From the NCBI GenBank assembly GCA_052144935.1, contig JBKQPR010000062.1, positions 1 to 22,881 of the forward strand: a stretch of 22,881 bases of DNA. Direction: 5' to 3'. This document shows, piece by piece, positions 1 through 6,376 of this stretch. Each line of letters starts with the position of its first letter. Position 1 is the stretch's first letter. Source of the stretch: JOPF133 sp052144935. GTDB lineage: Bacteria > Acidobacteriota > Terriglobia > Bryobacterales > Bryobacteraceae. The notes under the pieces were generated by a model, which made no database searches, was not told where the DNA came from, and was given only the letters and a program-made list of their open reading frames with translations. The translations under genes and the position numbers were made by a program.

Positions 1-128
1 AGGTCGAAGAAGATTAGCCGGTGGGCATACTTCCGGAATAAGTCCAAGATGTCGCAGTTCGCCATATACAGGTGGACGGTGTCCGGGCACCAGTGGAACT
101 TCTTTGGATCGGTCCAGTTGAGCAGCAT
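1..128 (-). pseudogene. Sugar-phosphate isomerase/epimerase-like fragment, cut by window edge
   Basis: Read on the minus strand from an ATG at 128, the frame gives a stretch with CPDTVHLYMANCD, followed by LDLFRKYAHRLIFF. This resembles the 'CxDTGH...G.D....I..Y..RI..vHlKD' block of AP-endonuclease-like TIM-barrel sugar-phosphate isomerases (IolE/xylose isomerase-like). In that family the block lies in the C-terminal half, so about 150 or more N-terminal residues should precede it. Here an in-frame TGA at 135-137 stands just before the ATG, and the sequence upstream is a hairpin repeat. I therefore infer a truncated remnant. The other end lies outside the window, so an intact short gene or a frameshifted longer one cannot be excluded. 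Confidence 0.45.
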
Positions 129-172
129 TCGATTTCATCCTGCGATTCGATGATGCCGGTTGGCCGCGAAAT

Positions 173-236
173 CCGCTCCCTGGCGGTCGCGGCTCGGAAA
201 GGTTCACATTACCGAGCCGCGAACGTGAGAGAGCGG
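173..236. repeat. Large imperfect hairpin (REP-like dispersed repeat)
   Basis: Arm 173-197 and arm 212-236 are inverted copies of each other, matching at 21 of 25 positions around a 14-nt loop. The arm sequence (CCGCTCCCTGGCGGTCGCGG...) recurs at 7605-7629, matching at 22 of 25 positions, between dnaK and dnaJ. This suggests a dispersed repeat family rather than a private terminator. Confidence 0.7.
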
Positions 237-357
237 TTGCTCCCCCACTTCGGGTAAGCACCCCAGCCGCGCTTGGGAGGATCAAGGTTTGGAAGCGTGT
301 GACAGACTGATCGGACCGGGAGCCAAAATGGGAATCCCGGGTAATGAGGAGAGGAAA

Positions 358-1116
358 ATGAAACTTTCGCATCGGTCCGCGGCGACCGCCATTGCCGTTG
401 TAGTGGCGTGCTCGCTTTCGCCTCGCTCAGAGGCACAGCCCCCCAACACCCCGCCTGCGGCACACAGTAACGTGGTAATCGTCCACGTCAAACCGGACAT
501 GCTCAACGAGTGGCTCGATCTGGAGAAGAACGAGGTCATACCCGCGCAGAAAAAAGGCGGGATCGCTTCGCGCACGACCTACCAGACCTTGAGGGGCAAC
601 CCGTTTGAATACGTCATGGTGACTCCGTTTGACAAGTTCGCCGTCTTCGACGGCACCAGCCCGCAAGTTAAGGCGTTGGGCGCGGAGGGCGCGGCGCGCC
701 TGTCGGCCAAGCTGCGTAAATGCGAGGAAAGCGTGCAGGTCTTCGTCAGCTCGCCTTTGGCGGATCTGAGCAACCTGCCGAGCGGCAACATCCCGGCGAT
801 AGCCGTCTACACGCGGGTTCGCGTAGCCACCGGCAAGATGCAGGAGTATCAGAATTTCCTCAAGACCGAGATCCTGCCCTTGTACAAGAAGGCCAACGTG
901 CGCTCTACGGTTGCCCGCCGCGGATTGGGCGCCAACACCAACGACCTGACCCTAGTCGCTTCCGTCGGCGATAAGTATGCTGACCTGGATGCCGGGAGCG
1001 TCCTCACCCGCGCGCTCGGCGCCGAGGGAGTGGCGAAACTGATGGCGAAGAGCGCCGGTATGGCCACGCAGGTCGAGCAAGTCGTCCGGCGCCGGGTTCC
1101 GGACTTGAGCTTCTGA
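358..1116 (+). CDS. Secreted protein with two ABM-like (dimeric alpha/beta barrel) domains
   Basis: The protein is 252 residues. The start at 358 is chosen because AGGAG lies 6 nt upstream and the product then begins with a signal peptide (MKLSHRSAATAIAVVVACSL..., likely cleavage after SEAQ). An earlier in-frame ATG at 289 would bury that signal. Two related halves follow. Residues about 37-130 contain VVIVHVKPDMLNEWLDLEKNE; residues about 140-245 contain AIAVYTRVRVATGKMQEYQN. Both have the beta-strand, then 'K.....L...E..P..KK' helix layout of ABM/dimeric alpha-beta barrel proteins. Each half ends in a similar A-L-G-A-E-G-x-A-x-L motif, which supports an internal duplication. No catalytic residues are recognisable and the function is unknown. 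It acts outside the cytoplasm if the signal peptide is real. Confidence 0.75.
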   Translation: MKLSHRSAATAIAVVVACSLSPRSEAQPPNTPPAAHSNVVIVHVKPDMLNEWLDLEKNEVIPAQKKGGIASRTTYQTLRGNPFEYVMVTPFDKFAVFDGTSPQVKALGAEGAARLSAKLRKCEESVQVFVSSPLADLSNLPSGNIPAIAVYTRVRVATGKMQEYQNFLKTEILPLYKKANVRSTVARRGLGANTNDLTLVASVGDKYADLDAGSVLTRALGAEGVAKLMAKSAGMATQVEQVVRRRVPDLSF

Positions 1117-1143
1117 AGGCGGCGTGAGAGAGGCGGCGCGCGG

Positions 1144-1211
1144 AGGGCGTTGTCCTCGATCATCGCCACCGGCGCGGGGTCTTCGGCGCGGTACAGCAAA
1201 GACAGGAAATG
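1144..1211 (-). pseudogene. 68-bp remnant of an ornithine cyclodeaminase-family gene
   Basis: This stretch aligns without gaps to 2503-2570, inside the intact cyclodeaminase gene, at 61 of 68 positions. On the minus strand it still reads LLYRAEDPAPVAMIEDNAL against LLYRAEDAAPLATIEANAL. No other part of the gene is recognisable around it. It is a relic of a duplicated or related copy and is not functional. Confidence 0.8.
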
Positions 1212-1235
1212 TCAACTTCGCCACCGCAAAAATCG

Positions 1236-1613
1236 TCAGGCGGGCCTGACGCCCTCGACAATCCCGTAGCCGGCCGTGATCTCCTCGCCCTTTGCAATTT
1301 CCCGGACCGCAATGTCGATTCCGTGCCGATCCGCAGTGAAATCGGGAGAGATGTTGGGAGCGTCGCTGTGGTTGATGAACCTTGCGTCGTCCGAGCACAG
1401 GATAAACGATCCCAGACGCGGATCCAGGTATCCGTAATGTAAGAGCCGTGCCCGCTGTTCGAGGGTCGGCATTTCGAGACACGACGGGGGCAACTCCAGA
1501 TCGAATCCCGGAGTGAAACTCCAGACGGGAGTTCGCTGTGGAATCGGCTCGGCCGCAAACAGACCGAATCCATGAATGCGGCTACGATCAATGTAGGTCT
1601 TCACCAGGAGCAT
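1236..1613 (-). CDS. SET-domain protein
   Basis: The protein is 125 residues from the ATG at 1613. The SET-domain landmarks are present: HGFGLFAAEPI near residues 14-24, the N-terminal SET motif; FINHSDAPN near residues 82-90, matching the NHxxxPN S-adenosylmethionine-binding motif; and GEEITAGYG near the C-terminus, matching GEEhTxDY. The conserved Asp of that last motif is Gly here, while the Tyr is kept. Bacterial stand-alone SET proteins of about 130 residues are common; they may methylate proteins, and the substrate here is unknown. The ATG overlaps the TAA that would end the upstream cupin frame (TAATG), typical of translational coupling. Because of a frameshift in that cupin remnant, an ATG at 1784 now also reads in frame into this protein. 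It is probably the last gene of the 4966-1236 operon. Confidence 0.75.
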   Translation of the reverse strand: MLLVKTYIDRSRIHGFGLFAAEPIPQRTPVWSFTPGFDLELPPSCLEMPTLEQRARLLHYGYLDPRLGSFILCSDDARFINHSDAPNISPDFTADRHGIDIAVREIAKGEEITAGYGIVEGVRPA

Positions 1614-1866
1614 TACGATACCCGGTCGGCCCGGTGGCCGCCAAATGCATGGATCGTTCTGGTCGCCCGCCAGAACTTCGCCGCTGTGAGGGACGCCACG
1701 CGGGACCAAGTATTCCTCCCCAGCCTTCACCGGAATACGTTCTCCGTTGACGATCACGGTGTAGCAACCCTGCACAACAAGCATAACCCTCGACTCCCGG
1801 GGTCGCCTGAGCGGTTGGCGCGATCCGGTTGGCCGGATGTTTCATGAATTCGGGGAAATGGTTCAT
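1614..1866 (-). pseudogene. Cupin-domain protein, internally deleted and frameshifted
   Basis: The N-terminus (MNHFPEFMKHPANRIAPTAQ...GVEGY) starts at 1866. It then jumps at about 1783-1788 directly into the late cupin strand MLVVQGCYTVIVNGERIPVKAG in another frame. The middle of the domain, including the expected His metal-ligand region, is missing, by my estimate about 35-40 residues. Near 1661-1666 one extra base shifts the frame. If it is removed, the reading becomes GTRTIHAFGGHRADRVS and ends in TAA exactly at the SET start codon. The gene is 11 nt downstream of the cyclodeaminase stop, so it was part of the same operon. The two lesions make a working metal cupin unlikely. A sequencing error could explain the one-base shift but not the deletion. 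Confidence 0.7.
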
Positions 1867-1877
1867 GATCGGGAGAC

Positions 1878-2792
1878 CTACCTGCAGCGCTCGTAGACCA
1901 GGCCGGCGGCGATCACGTCTTCCACTGCCAGCCCGACGGACTTGAATACGGTAATCTGCTCGGGGCTCTGGCGGCCGCTTCGCCCCGCAACCACCTCCTG
2001 CAGCTCCACGACCCGCTGCCAATCTTCCTCCTGGAACGCCAGCAGAAGGTCGCCCGATTCCATGCGGCTCTGCTCCAGGTTATCCACCACGATCAGGCCG
2101 GCGCGGCGGACCAGATCGGAGGGCAACTCGCGGCGGCGGGCCTGGTTGGATCCCATGGCGTTGATGTGCGTGCCAGGGGAGACCCACTCGGATTCGACGA
2201 CCGGGTCGGCGGAGTTGGTGGCAGTTACGAGGATATCGGCGCCGCGCACGGCCTCCTCGGCCGATCGGGCGGCTTCCACCGGCCTTCCAAACTGTTGGGC
2301 GGCTTCGCGCGCGAAGGCCTCGCGCTTCTCGGGCGAGCGGCTCCAGACGCGCACGCGCTCGATGGACGCGGCCACCGCGAGCATGGCTTCCAACTGGGTG
2401 CGGGCTTGAAAACCGCTGCCGAGGATGGCCAGCGTGCGCGCATCGGGACGCGCCAGCAGACTGGTAACCAGGCCGCTGGCCGCGCCGGTGCGGATCTGCC
2501 CCAGGGCGTTGGCCTCGATCGTCGCCAGCGGCGCGGCGTCTTCCGCGCGGTACAGCAGAAACAGGAAATGGGCGCCATGTTGTGGATGGCTGGCGTAGAT
2601 TTTGGCGCCGAAATAGCGGCCATCCGAGCCGGCCATGTAGTGGAGCGTCGAGCGGGTGGGCAGGACCAGGCGGCGGCGCGGCTGGTTGAGGGCTTCGCCG
2701 GCAGCCAGGCGGGCGAAGACGGTGCGCATCAGGCCGATGCATTCGCCCAACGGCAAAGACTTTCGAACCTGGGCTTCGGTGATATATAGCAT
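1878..2792 (-). CDS. Ornithine cyclodeaminase / mu-crystallin family protein
   Basis: The protein is 304 residues, close to the family's usual 310-330. The start ATG at 2792 shares one base with the stop of the ABC-F gene (TGATG), indicating translational coupling. The N-terminal part has RRRLVLPT (residues 40-47) and the substrate-side lysine region FGAKIYASHP (61-70). The Rossmann nucleotide-binding motif is ILGSGFQARTQLEA (123-136), followed by RVWSRSPEK (148-156), DILVTATNS (186-194) and the C-terminal TVFKSVGLAVED (281-292) typical of the family. Members include ornithine cyclodeaminase, alanine dehydrogenase, ketimine reductase and amino-acid dehydrogenases used in natural-product pathways. 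The exact substrate cannot be read from sequence. A 68-bp diverged copy of residues 75-97 lies at 1144-1211. Confidence 0.85.
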   Translation of the reverse strand: MLYITEAQVRKSLPLGECIGLMRTVFARLAAGEALNQPRRRLVLPTRSTLHYMAGSDGRYFGAKIYASHPQHGAHFLFLLYRAEDAAPLATIEANALGQIRTGAASGLVTSLLARPDARTLAILGSGFQARTQLEAMLAVAASIERVRVWSRSPEKREAFAREAAQQFGRPVEAARSAEEAVRGADILVTATNSADPVVESEWVSPGTHINAMGSNQARRRELPSDLVRRAGLIVVDNLEQSRMESGDLLLAFQEEDWQRVVELQEVVAGRSGRQSPEQITVFKSVGLAVEDVIAAGLVYERCR

Positions 2793-4966
2793 CAGCGGTT
2801 GGCCTCCAGGGATTGGGCCACCTCTTCCCACTCGGACATGAGGGACACCAGGTCGGTGCGGCGGGCCTCCAGCAGGGTGGACAGGCGGCGGGTTTCCTCG
2901 ATGCTGACGAAATGGGCCAGGCCGGCCTCGTAATCGGAGATTTCCAATTCCAGGCGGGTGACCTCTTCCTCGATTTCGCGCTGGCGCTCTTTCATGCGGC
3001 GCAGCTTGATGGGATTGAGGCGGCCCGGCTTCTCGGGCGGCGCCTGACGGGGCGGCGCGGGTGAGCCAGTGCGCGGCGCGTGTGGCGGCGTGCGGGGCGC
3101 GGCGTGTTGGCCCGGCCGCGCCGGCCCGTGGGTGGGCGTCCGCGGCGGCGCGGATGAGGCCGCGCGGGGCGACCCTTGCTGGTCCGGCCGCGACGGCCCT
3201 GGTGCGGGCCCCCGGGGCGAAGCGGATGAGGTCCCGCGCGGCGCAGATGATGAAGCCGGGCCCAATGGGCGCCCCTGCGGAGCAAGCGATTCGCCGACCA
3301 GGTCGCCGTTGGAGGAATGCGGCACGGGCGTTTCCGGCTGGACGCTCAGGGGAGTGCCGGGACCGCCGGTCTTGCGCCACAGGTAATCCTCGTAGTTCCC
3401 GGGGAACACGTGCACTTTACCGTCTTCCACTTCGAAGATGCGGGTGGACAGCTTGTCGATGAAGTAACGGTCGTGGGATACGAAGACCAGCGTGCCGGAG
3501 TAGTCCTGAAGGGCCGTGAGGAGGACTTCCTTGGCGCGCATGTCCAGGTGGTTGGTGGGCTCGTCGAGCAGCAGAAAATTCGAGGGCATCATCAGCATGC
3601 GGGCCAGCGCGTAGCGGTTGCGCTCGCCGCCGGAGAGCACCGCTATGGTCTTGAAGACATCGTCTTCCGAGAACAGGAAGCAGCCCAGAATGCTGCGCAG
3701 CTCGGTGTTGGTGGCGCGAGGGGCGACGGTGGCCAGGTCGTCGATCATGCGGGCGTTCTGGTCCAGCTCCTTGTACTGGTCCTGGGCGAAATAATCGGGT
3801 TGGGCATTGTGGCCCAGGGTGTAGGCGCCCGCGTTGACCGGTTCGGCCCCGGCCAGGATCTTGATAAGCGTGGATTTGCCCGCGCCATTGACTCCCACCA
3901 GCGCCACGCGGTCGCCGCGCTCGATGAAGAAGTCCACGTCCGAGAACACCGTGTGATCGCCGTAACTTTTGGCCACGCCCTTGAACTCGGCCACGATTCG
4001 GCCGCTGGGTTTGGGCTGAGGGAAGCGGAAATGGATGGTCTTTTCCTCGGGAGGGATTTCGATCCGCTCAATGCGCTCCAGCTCCTTGATGCGACTCTGC
4101 ACCTGCCTGGCTTTGGTGGCCTGATAGCGGAAGCGGGTGATGAAGGCTTCCAACTGGCGGACCTTGTCCCGCTGGTTTTCGTAGGCGGCCTGGAGCTGTG
4201 CACTGCGCTCGGCCCTCTGGGTCTCGTAACGGCTATAGCCGCCGGTGTAGAAGTGCAGGCCTTTGTTCCACAGGTCGGCGATCTTGCGGACGGTCACGTC
4301 CAGGAAGTAGCGGTCGTGCGAGACCAGCACAAAGGCGTAGGGGTAGGAGGTGAGGTAATCTTCCAGCCAGTTGCGGGCTTCCAGGTCGAGATGGTTGGTG
4401 GGCTCGTCGAGCAGCAGCAGGTTGGGCTTTTCGAGCAGCAGCTTGGCTAGCGCGATGCGCATCTGCCAGCCGCCGGAGAACTCTTCGGTGCGGCGCTTCC
4501 AATCGCGCTGTGGGAAGCCGAGGCCGGAGAGCACCGCGCCCACCTGGGCTTCGACGGTATAGCCGTCGCGCGCGCGGAACTCGGCTTCGGCGAGATGGAA
4601 GCGGTCGGAGACTTGGGCGTAGGCGGCGCTGGCGGGGTCGAGTTCGGCCAGCTTGCGGGCCAGATCCTCCTGCTCGTCTTCGAGGGCGCGGAGATCGGCG
4701 AACACGGTCATGCATTCGGCGAAGACCGAGCGGCCGGAAAGCGACAGGCCCTCCTGGGGCAGGTAGCCGAGGGTGGCGCCCTTCTGCGTGACGAGGGTGC
4801 CGGAGTCGAGACTTTCGATCCCGGCGAGCACCTTGAGCATGGACGACTTGCCGGCGCCGTTAGCGCCCACGATGCCGGCGCGCTCGTTGGGCGTGACCAG
4901 CCAATCGACGTTTTCGAAGAGGATTTTAGGACCGTAATGTTTGCCGGCCCCGGTAAGTTGGATCAT
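2792..4966 (-). CDS. ABC-F family ATPase (Uup/EttA-like) with long Pro-rich linker
   Basis: The soluble protein has 724 residues and two ATPase domains and no membrane domain. Domain 1 has Walker A GANGAGKSS (34-42), signature FSGGW (163-167) and Walker B LLLLDEPTNHLD (183-194). An ABC-F inter-domain linker rich in Arg/Lys runs about 245-310. Domain 2 has Walker A GVNGAGKST (358-366), signature LSGGE (444-448) and Walker B LLLDEPTNHLD (465-475). Residues about 533-648 are a low-complexity Pro/Arg/Ser/Ala segment. A charged coiled-coil C-terminal domain (650-724) follows, as in Uup. ABC-F proteins act on the ribosome, and Uup-type members bind nucleic acid. The cellular role here is inferred from family. 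The Pro-rich insert lengthens the protein beyond the usual 530-650 residues. It is the first gene of the operon that continues into the cyclodeaminase gene. Confidence 0.92.
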   Translation of the reverse strand: MIQLTGAGKHYGPKILFENVDWLVTPNERAGIVGANGAGKSSMLKVLAGIESLDSGTLVTQKGATLGYLPQEGLSLSGRSVFAECMTVFADLRALEDEQEDLARKLAELDPASAAYAQVSDRFHLAEAEFRARDGYTVEAQVGAVLSGLGFPQRDWKRRTEEFSGGWQMRIALAKLLLEKPNLLLLDEPTNHLDLEARNWLEDYLTSYPYAFVLVSHDRYFLDVTVRKIADLWNKGLHFYTGGYSRYETQRAERSAQLQAAYENQRDKVRQLEAFITRFRYQATKARQVQSRIKELERIERIEIPPEEKTIHFRFPQPKPSGRIVAEFKGVAKSYGDHTVFSDVDFFIERGDRVALVGVNGAGKSTLIKILAGAEPVNAGAYTLGHNAQPDYFAQDQYKELDQNARMIDDLATVAPRATNTELRSILGCFLFSEDDVFKTIAVLSGGERNRYALARMLMMPSNFLLLDEPTNHLDMRAKEVLLTALQDYSGTLVFVSHDRYFIDKLSTRIFEVEDGKVHVFPGNYEDYLWRKTGGPGTPLSVQPETPVPHSSNGDLVGESLAPQGRPLGPASSSAPRGTSSASPRGPAPGPSRPDQQGSPRAASSAPPRTPTHGPARPGQHAAPRTPPHAPRTGSPAPPRQAPPEKPGRLNPIKLRRMKERQREIEEEVTRLELEISDYEAGLAHFVSIEETRRLSTLLEARRTDLVSLMSEWEEVAQSLEANR

Positions 4967-5020
4967 GGAGGGTTCAGCCCTATTTTAGCGGGAGCGGAGA
5001 CGCTAAAGCTAGGGAAGCAA

Positions 5021-5096
5021 ACGCTAAGAAAACGCTAAGACAAAACGCAAGAGATTTCTCGCCAAGGCGCTAAGACGCAAAGTAACGCAAAGTAAG
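5021..5096. repeat. 'CGCAAAG/CGCTAAG' dispersed repeat, copy 1
   Basis: The intergenic stretch is built from short units of the type cgctaagA, cgcaaag and gcgctaag. Its core 5057-5096 matches 10530-10570 at about 33 of 40 positions in the same orientation. It lies in the leader region of the ABC-F gene and beside the terminator of the heat-shock operon. Repeats of this kind are found dispersed in intergenic DNA of diverse bacteria; their function is unknown. Confidence 0.65.
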
Positions 5097-5156
5097 CACA
5101 AAAACGAAAAGGGCATAAAGCTCCGGAGCGCGGGCCCGACGACCGCGCCCCGGAGC
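5091..5156 (-). terminator. Rho-independent terminator of the dnaK-dnaJ-hspR-CPBP operon
   Basis: On the minus strand, a 14-bp stem (arms 5156-5143 and 5133-5120, one mismatch) closes a 9-nt loop. A T-rich tract follows (TTTATGCCCTTTTCGTTTTTG). It begins 69 nt after the CPBP stop codon. Stem strength and the T-tract fit an intrinsic terminator. Confidence 0.8.
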
Positions 5157-5225
5157 CAATGACAAGGGAGAAGGAAGAATCCTCTACGCCTGTCATATTG
5201 TGTGACGTGTCCCACGCGGTTCCGG

Positions 5226-5936
5226 TTATAGCCAGTACTGCCAACGATCGGCCATCAATACGTAGGCCGAAAGTAAACCATTGGTGACGCTGTGCGCCAA
5301 TATACAATCCGCCAAGTTGTGCGTGCGCACCATCCACCAGTTGTATAGGACGCCGGCCGCCAGGCCGACCTCCCAATAGGGGCCGTGCTCGGAGGCGAAC
5401 ATCAGAGCGACCAGCCAGAAAGCTCCGGGCGCATACGTGCCGAGGGGCACCTTGAGGAACCGGTTGTCGATCAGCCAGCGCATCAGCCAGCCGCGCCAGA
5501 AGAGTTCCTCGATAATGGGCACCAGCAGGGTCGAGCCCAGCGTGCGGACGATACGGAACGCCAGGCTGGCGCGCAGCTCGGGCGGCGCCGAACTGGCGGC
5601 CGAGCCGAACAGGGAGTTCTCGAAGAGCCAGAAGTGGCGGTAACCGAACAGCAGGTCGGGGCCGATCCAGATGAGGAATACTGCGACACCCAGGGCGATA
5701 CTGGCCAGAGCGCGGGAAGGGCGCAAGGAGGTTGGCAGGCGGGGTGCCCTCTGGGCCCGCTTGCCCCACAGCAGCAGCAGCACGGCCGCGGAAACCGCGC
5801 AACGGATGGGATAGAAGATTTGGACGGGCAAGTTGGCGGCATGCTCAATGCCCATCAGGCCGACGTAGACCAGAAAGGGGGCAATGTAAGCGGCGGTGGC
5901 GCGGCGGTCGGTGGCGCGGCGGTCGGTGGCGGGCAT
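5226..5936 (-). CDS. CPBP (CAAX/Abi) family intramembrane metalloprotease
   Basis: The membrane protein has 236 residues from the ATG at 5936; a TTG two codons earlier (5942) is an alternative, and neither has a clear ribosome site. About six to eight hydrophobic segments are visible. The CPBP catalytic motifs are all present: EELFWRGW (Glu 143-144, Arg 148), MFASEHGPYW (His 184) and the His-x3-Asn pair in AHSVTNG (His 215, Asn 219). The N-terminal half resembles the CAAX-protease-related proteins linked to exosortase systems, but no exosortase lies in this window. The gene starts 12 nt after hspR, so it is probably transcribed with the heat-shock operon. Its N-terminus contains a duplicated DRRAT peptide from a 15-bp tandem repeat (5901-5930). 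The substrate is unknown. Confidence 0.85.
   Translation of the reverse strand: MPATDRRATDRRATAAYIAPFLVYVGLMGIEHAANLPVQIFYPIRCAVSAAVLLLLWGKRAQRAPRLPTSLRPSRALASIALGVAVFLIWIGPDLLFGYRHFWLFENSLFGSAASSAPPELRASLAFRIVRTLGSTLLVPIIEELFWRGWLMRWLIDNRFLKVPLGTYAPGAFWLVALMFASEHGPYWEVGLAAGVLYNWWMVRTHNLADCILAHSVTNGLLSAYVLMADRWQYWL
5901..5930. repeat. 15-bp perfect tandem duplication
   Basis: Two identical adjacent copies of gcggcggtcggtggc lie in the CPBP gene, immediately after its start, and encode the repeated ATDRR peptide. Ten further related bases (5891-5900, cggcggtggc) sit on the 5' side of the plus strand. It is in frame, so coding is kept. Confidence 0.9.
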
Positions 5937-5948
5937 GGGCAACGGGCG

Positions 5949-6362
5949 TCAGCGGGGGCGGCGAGTGACGGGGCCGGGGCCAGAGGGCACCTGGCGCGCG
6001 TCGATCACCGGGACCAGGCTGTGGCGCTCCTCGAACTGCGGCGGCCGGGTGGTGCGCGAAACCAGCTCGCGGTTGAGGGTGGCGACGAACTCCTGAATCT
6101 GCGCCTGCATTTCACCCATCTTCTCCCGCATATTGAGAATGATCTCGACGCCGGCCAGATTGACGCCCAGATCGCGGGTGAGGTGCAGGATCACCTCCAG
6201 GCGCCCGATGTCCTCTTCGGTATAGAGGCGCGTATTGCCTTCGCTGCGCGAGGGCTTGAGCAGACCCTCGCGCTCATAAAGGCGCAGGGTTTGCGGATGG
6301 ATGGCGTATAGCTCGGCGACGGCGGAGATCATGTAAGCCGCTTTGGATTTGGTTTTGGCCAT
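5949..6362 (-). CDS. hspR: MerR-family heat-shock repressor HspR
   Basis: The DNA-binding protein is 137 residues. The MerR-type winged helix is residues about 9-50, with HPQTLRLYEREGLL (22-35) and RSEGNTRLYTEEDI (39-52). A helical or coiled-coil dimerisation segment follows (about 55-110), and the tail is basic and Pro-rich. HspR represses chaperone operons by binding HAIR inverted repeats and is helped by DnaK as co-repressor in well-studied species. The gene sits 14 nt after dnaJ; its AGGAG ribosome site overlaps the dnaJ stop region. A perfect HAIR core exists at 9713-9731 upstream of dnaK, which supports the HspR assignment and autoregulation of the operon. Confidence 0.92.
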   Translation of the reverse strand: MAKTKSKAAYMISAVAELYAIHPQTLRLYEREGLLKPSRSEGNTRLYTEEDIGRLEVILHLTRDLGVNLAGVEIILNMREKMGEMQAQIQEFVATLNRELVSRTTRPPQFEERHSLVPVIDARQVPSGPGPVTRRPR

Positions 6363-6376
6363 GACGGCATCGCTCC

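Noticed and set aside
2793..3380. Upstream extension of the cyclodeaminase frame to 500 residues
   Set aside because: The extension overlaps the Pro-rich part of the ABC-F gene in another frame; the family start is the ATG at 2792.
3317..4450. Plus-strand open frame opposite the ABC-F gene
   Set aside because: Antisense of the ATPase domains, no recognisable protein.
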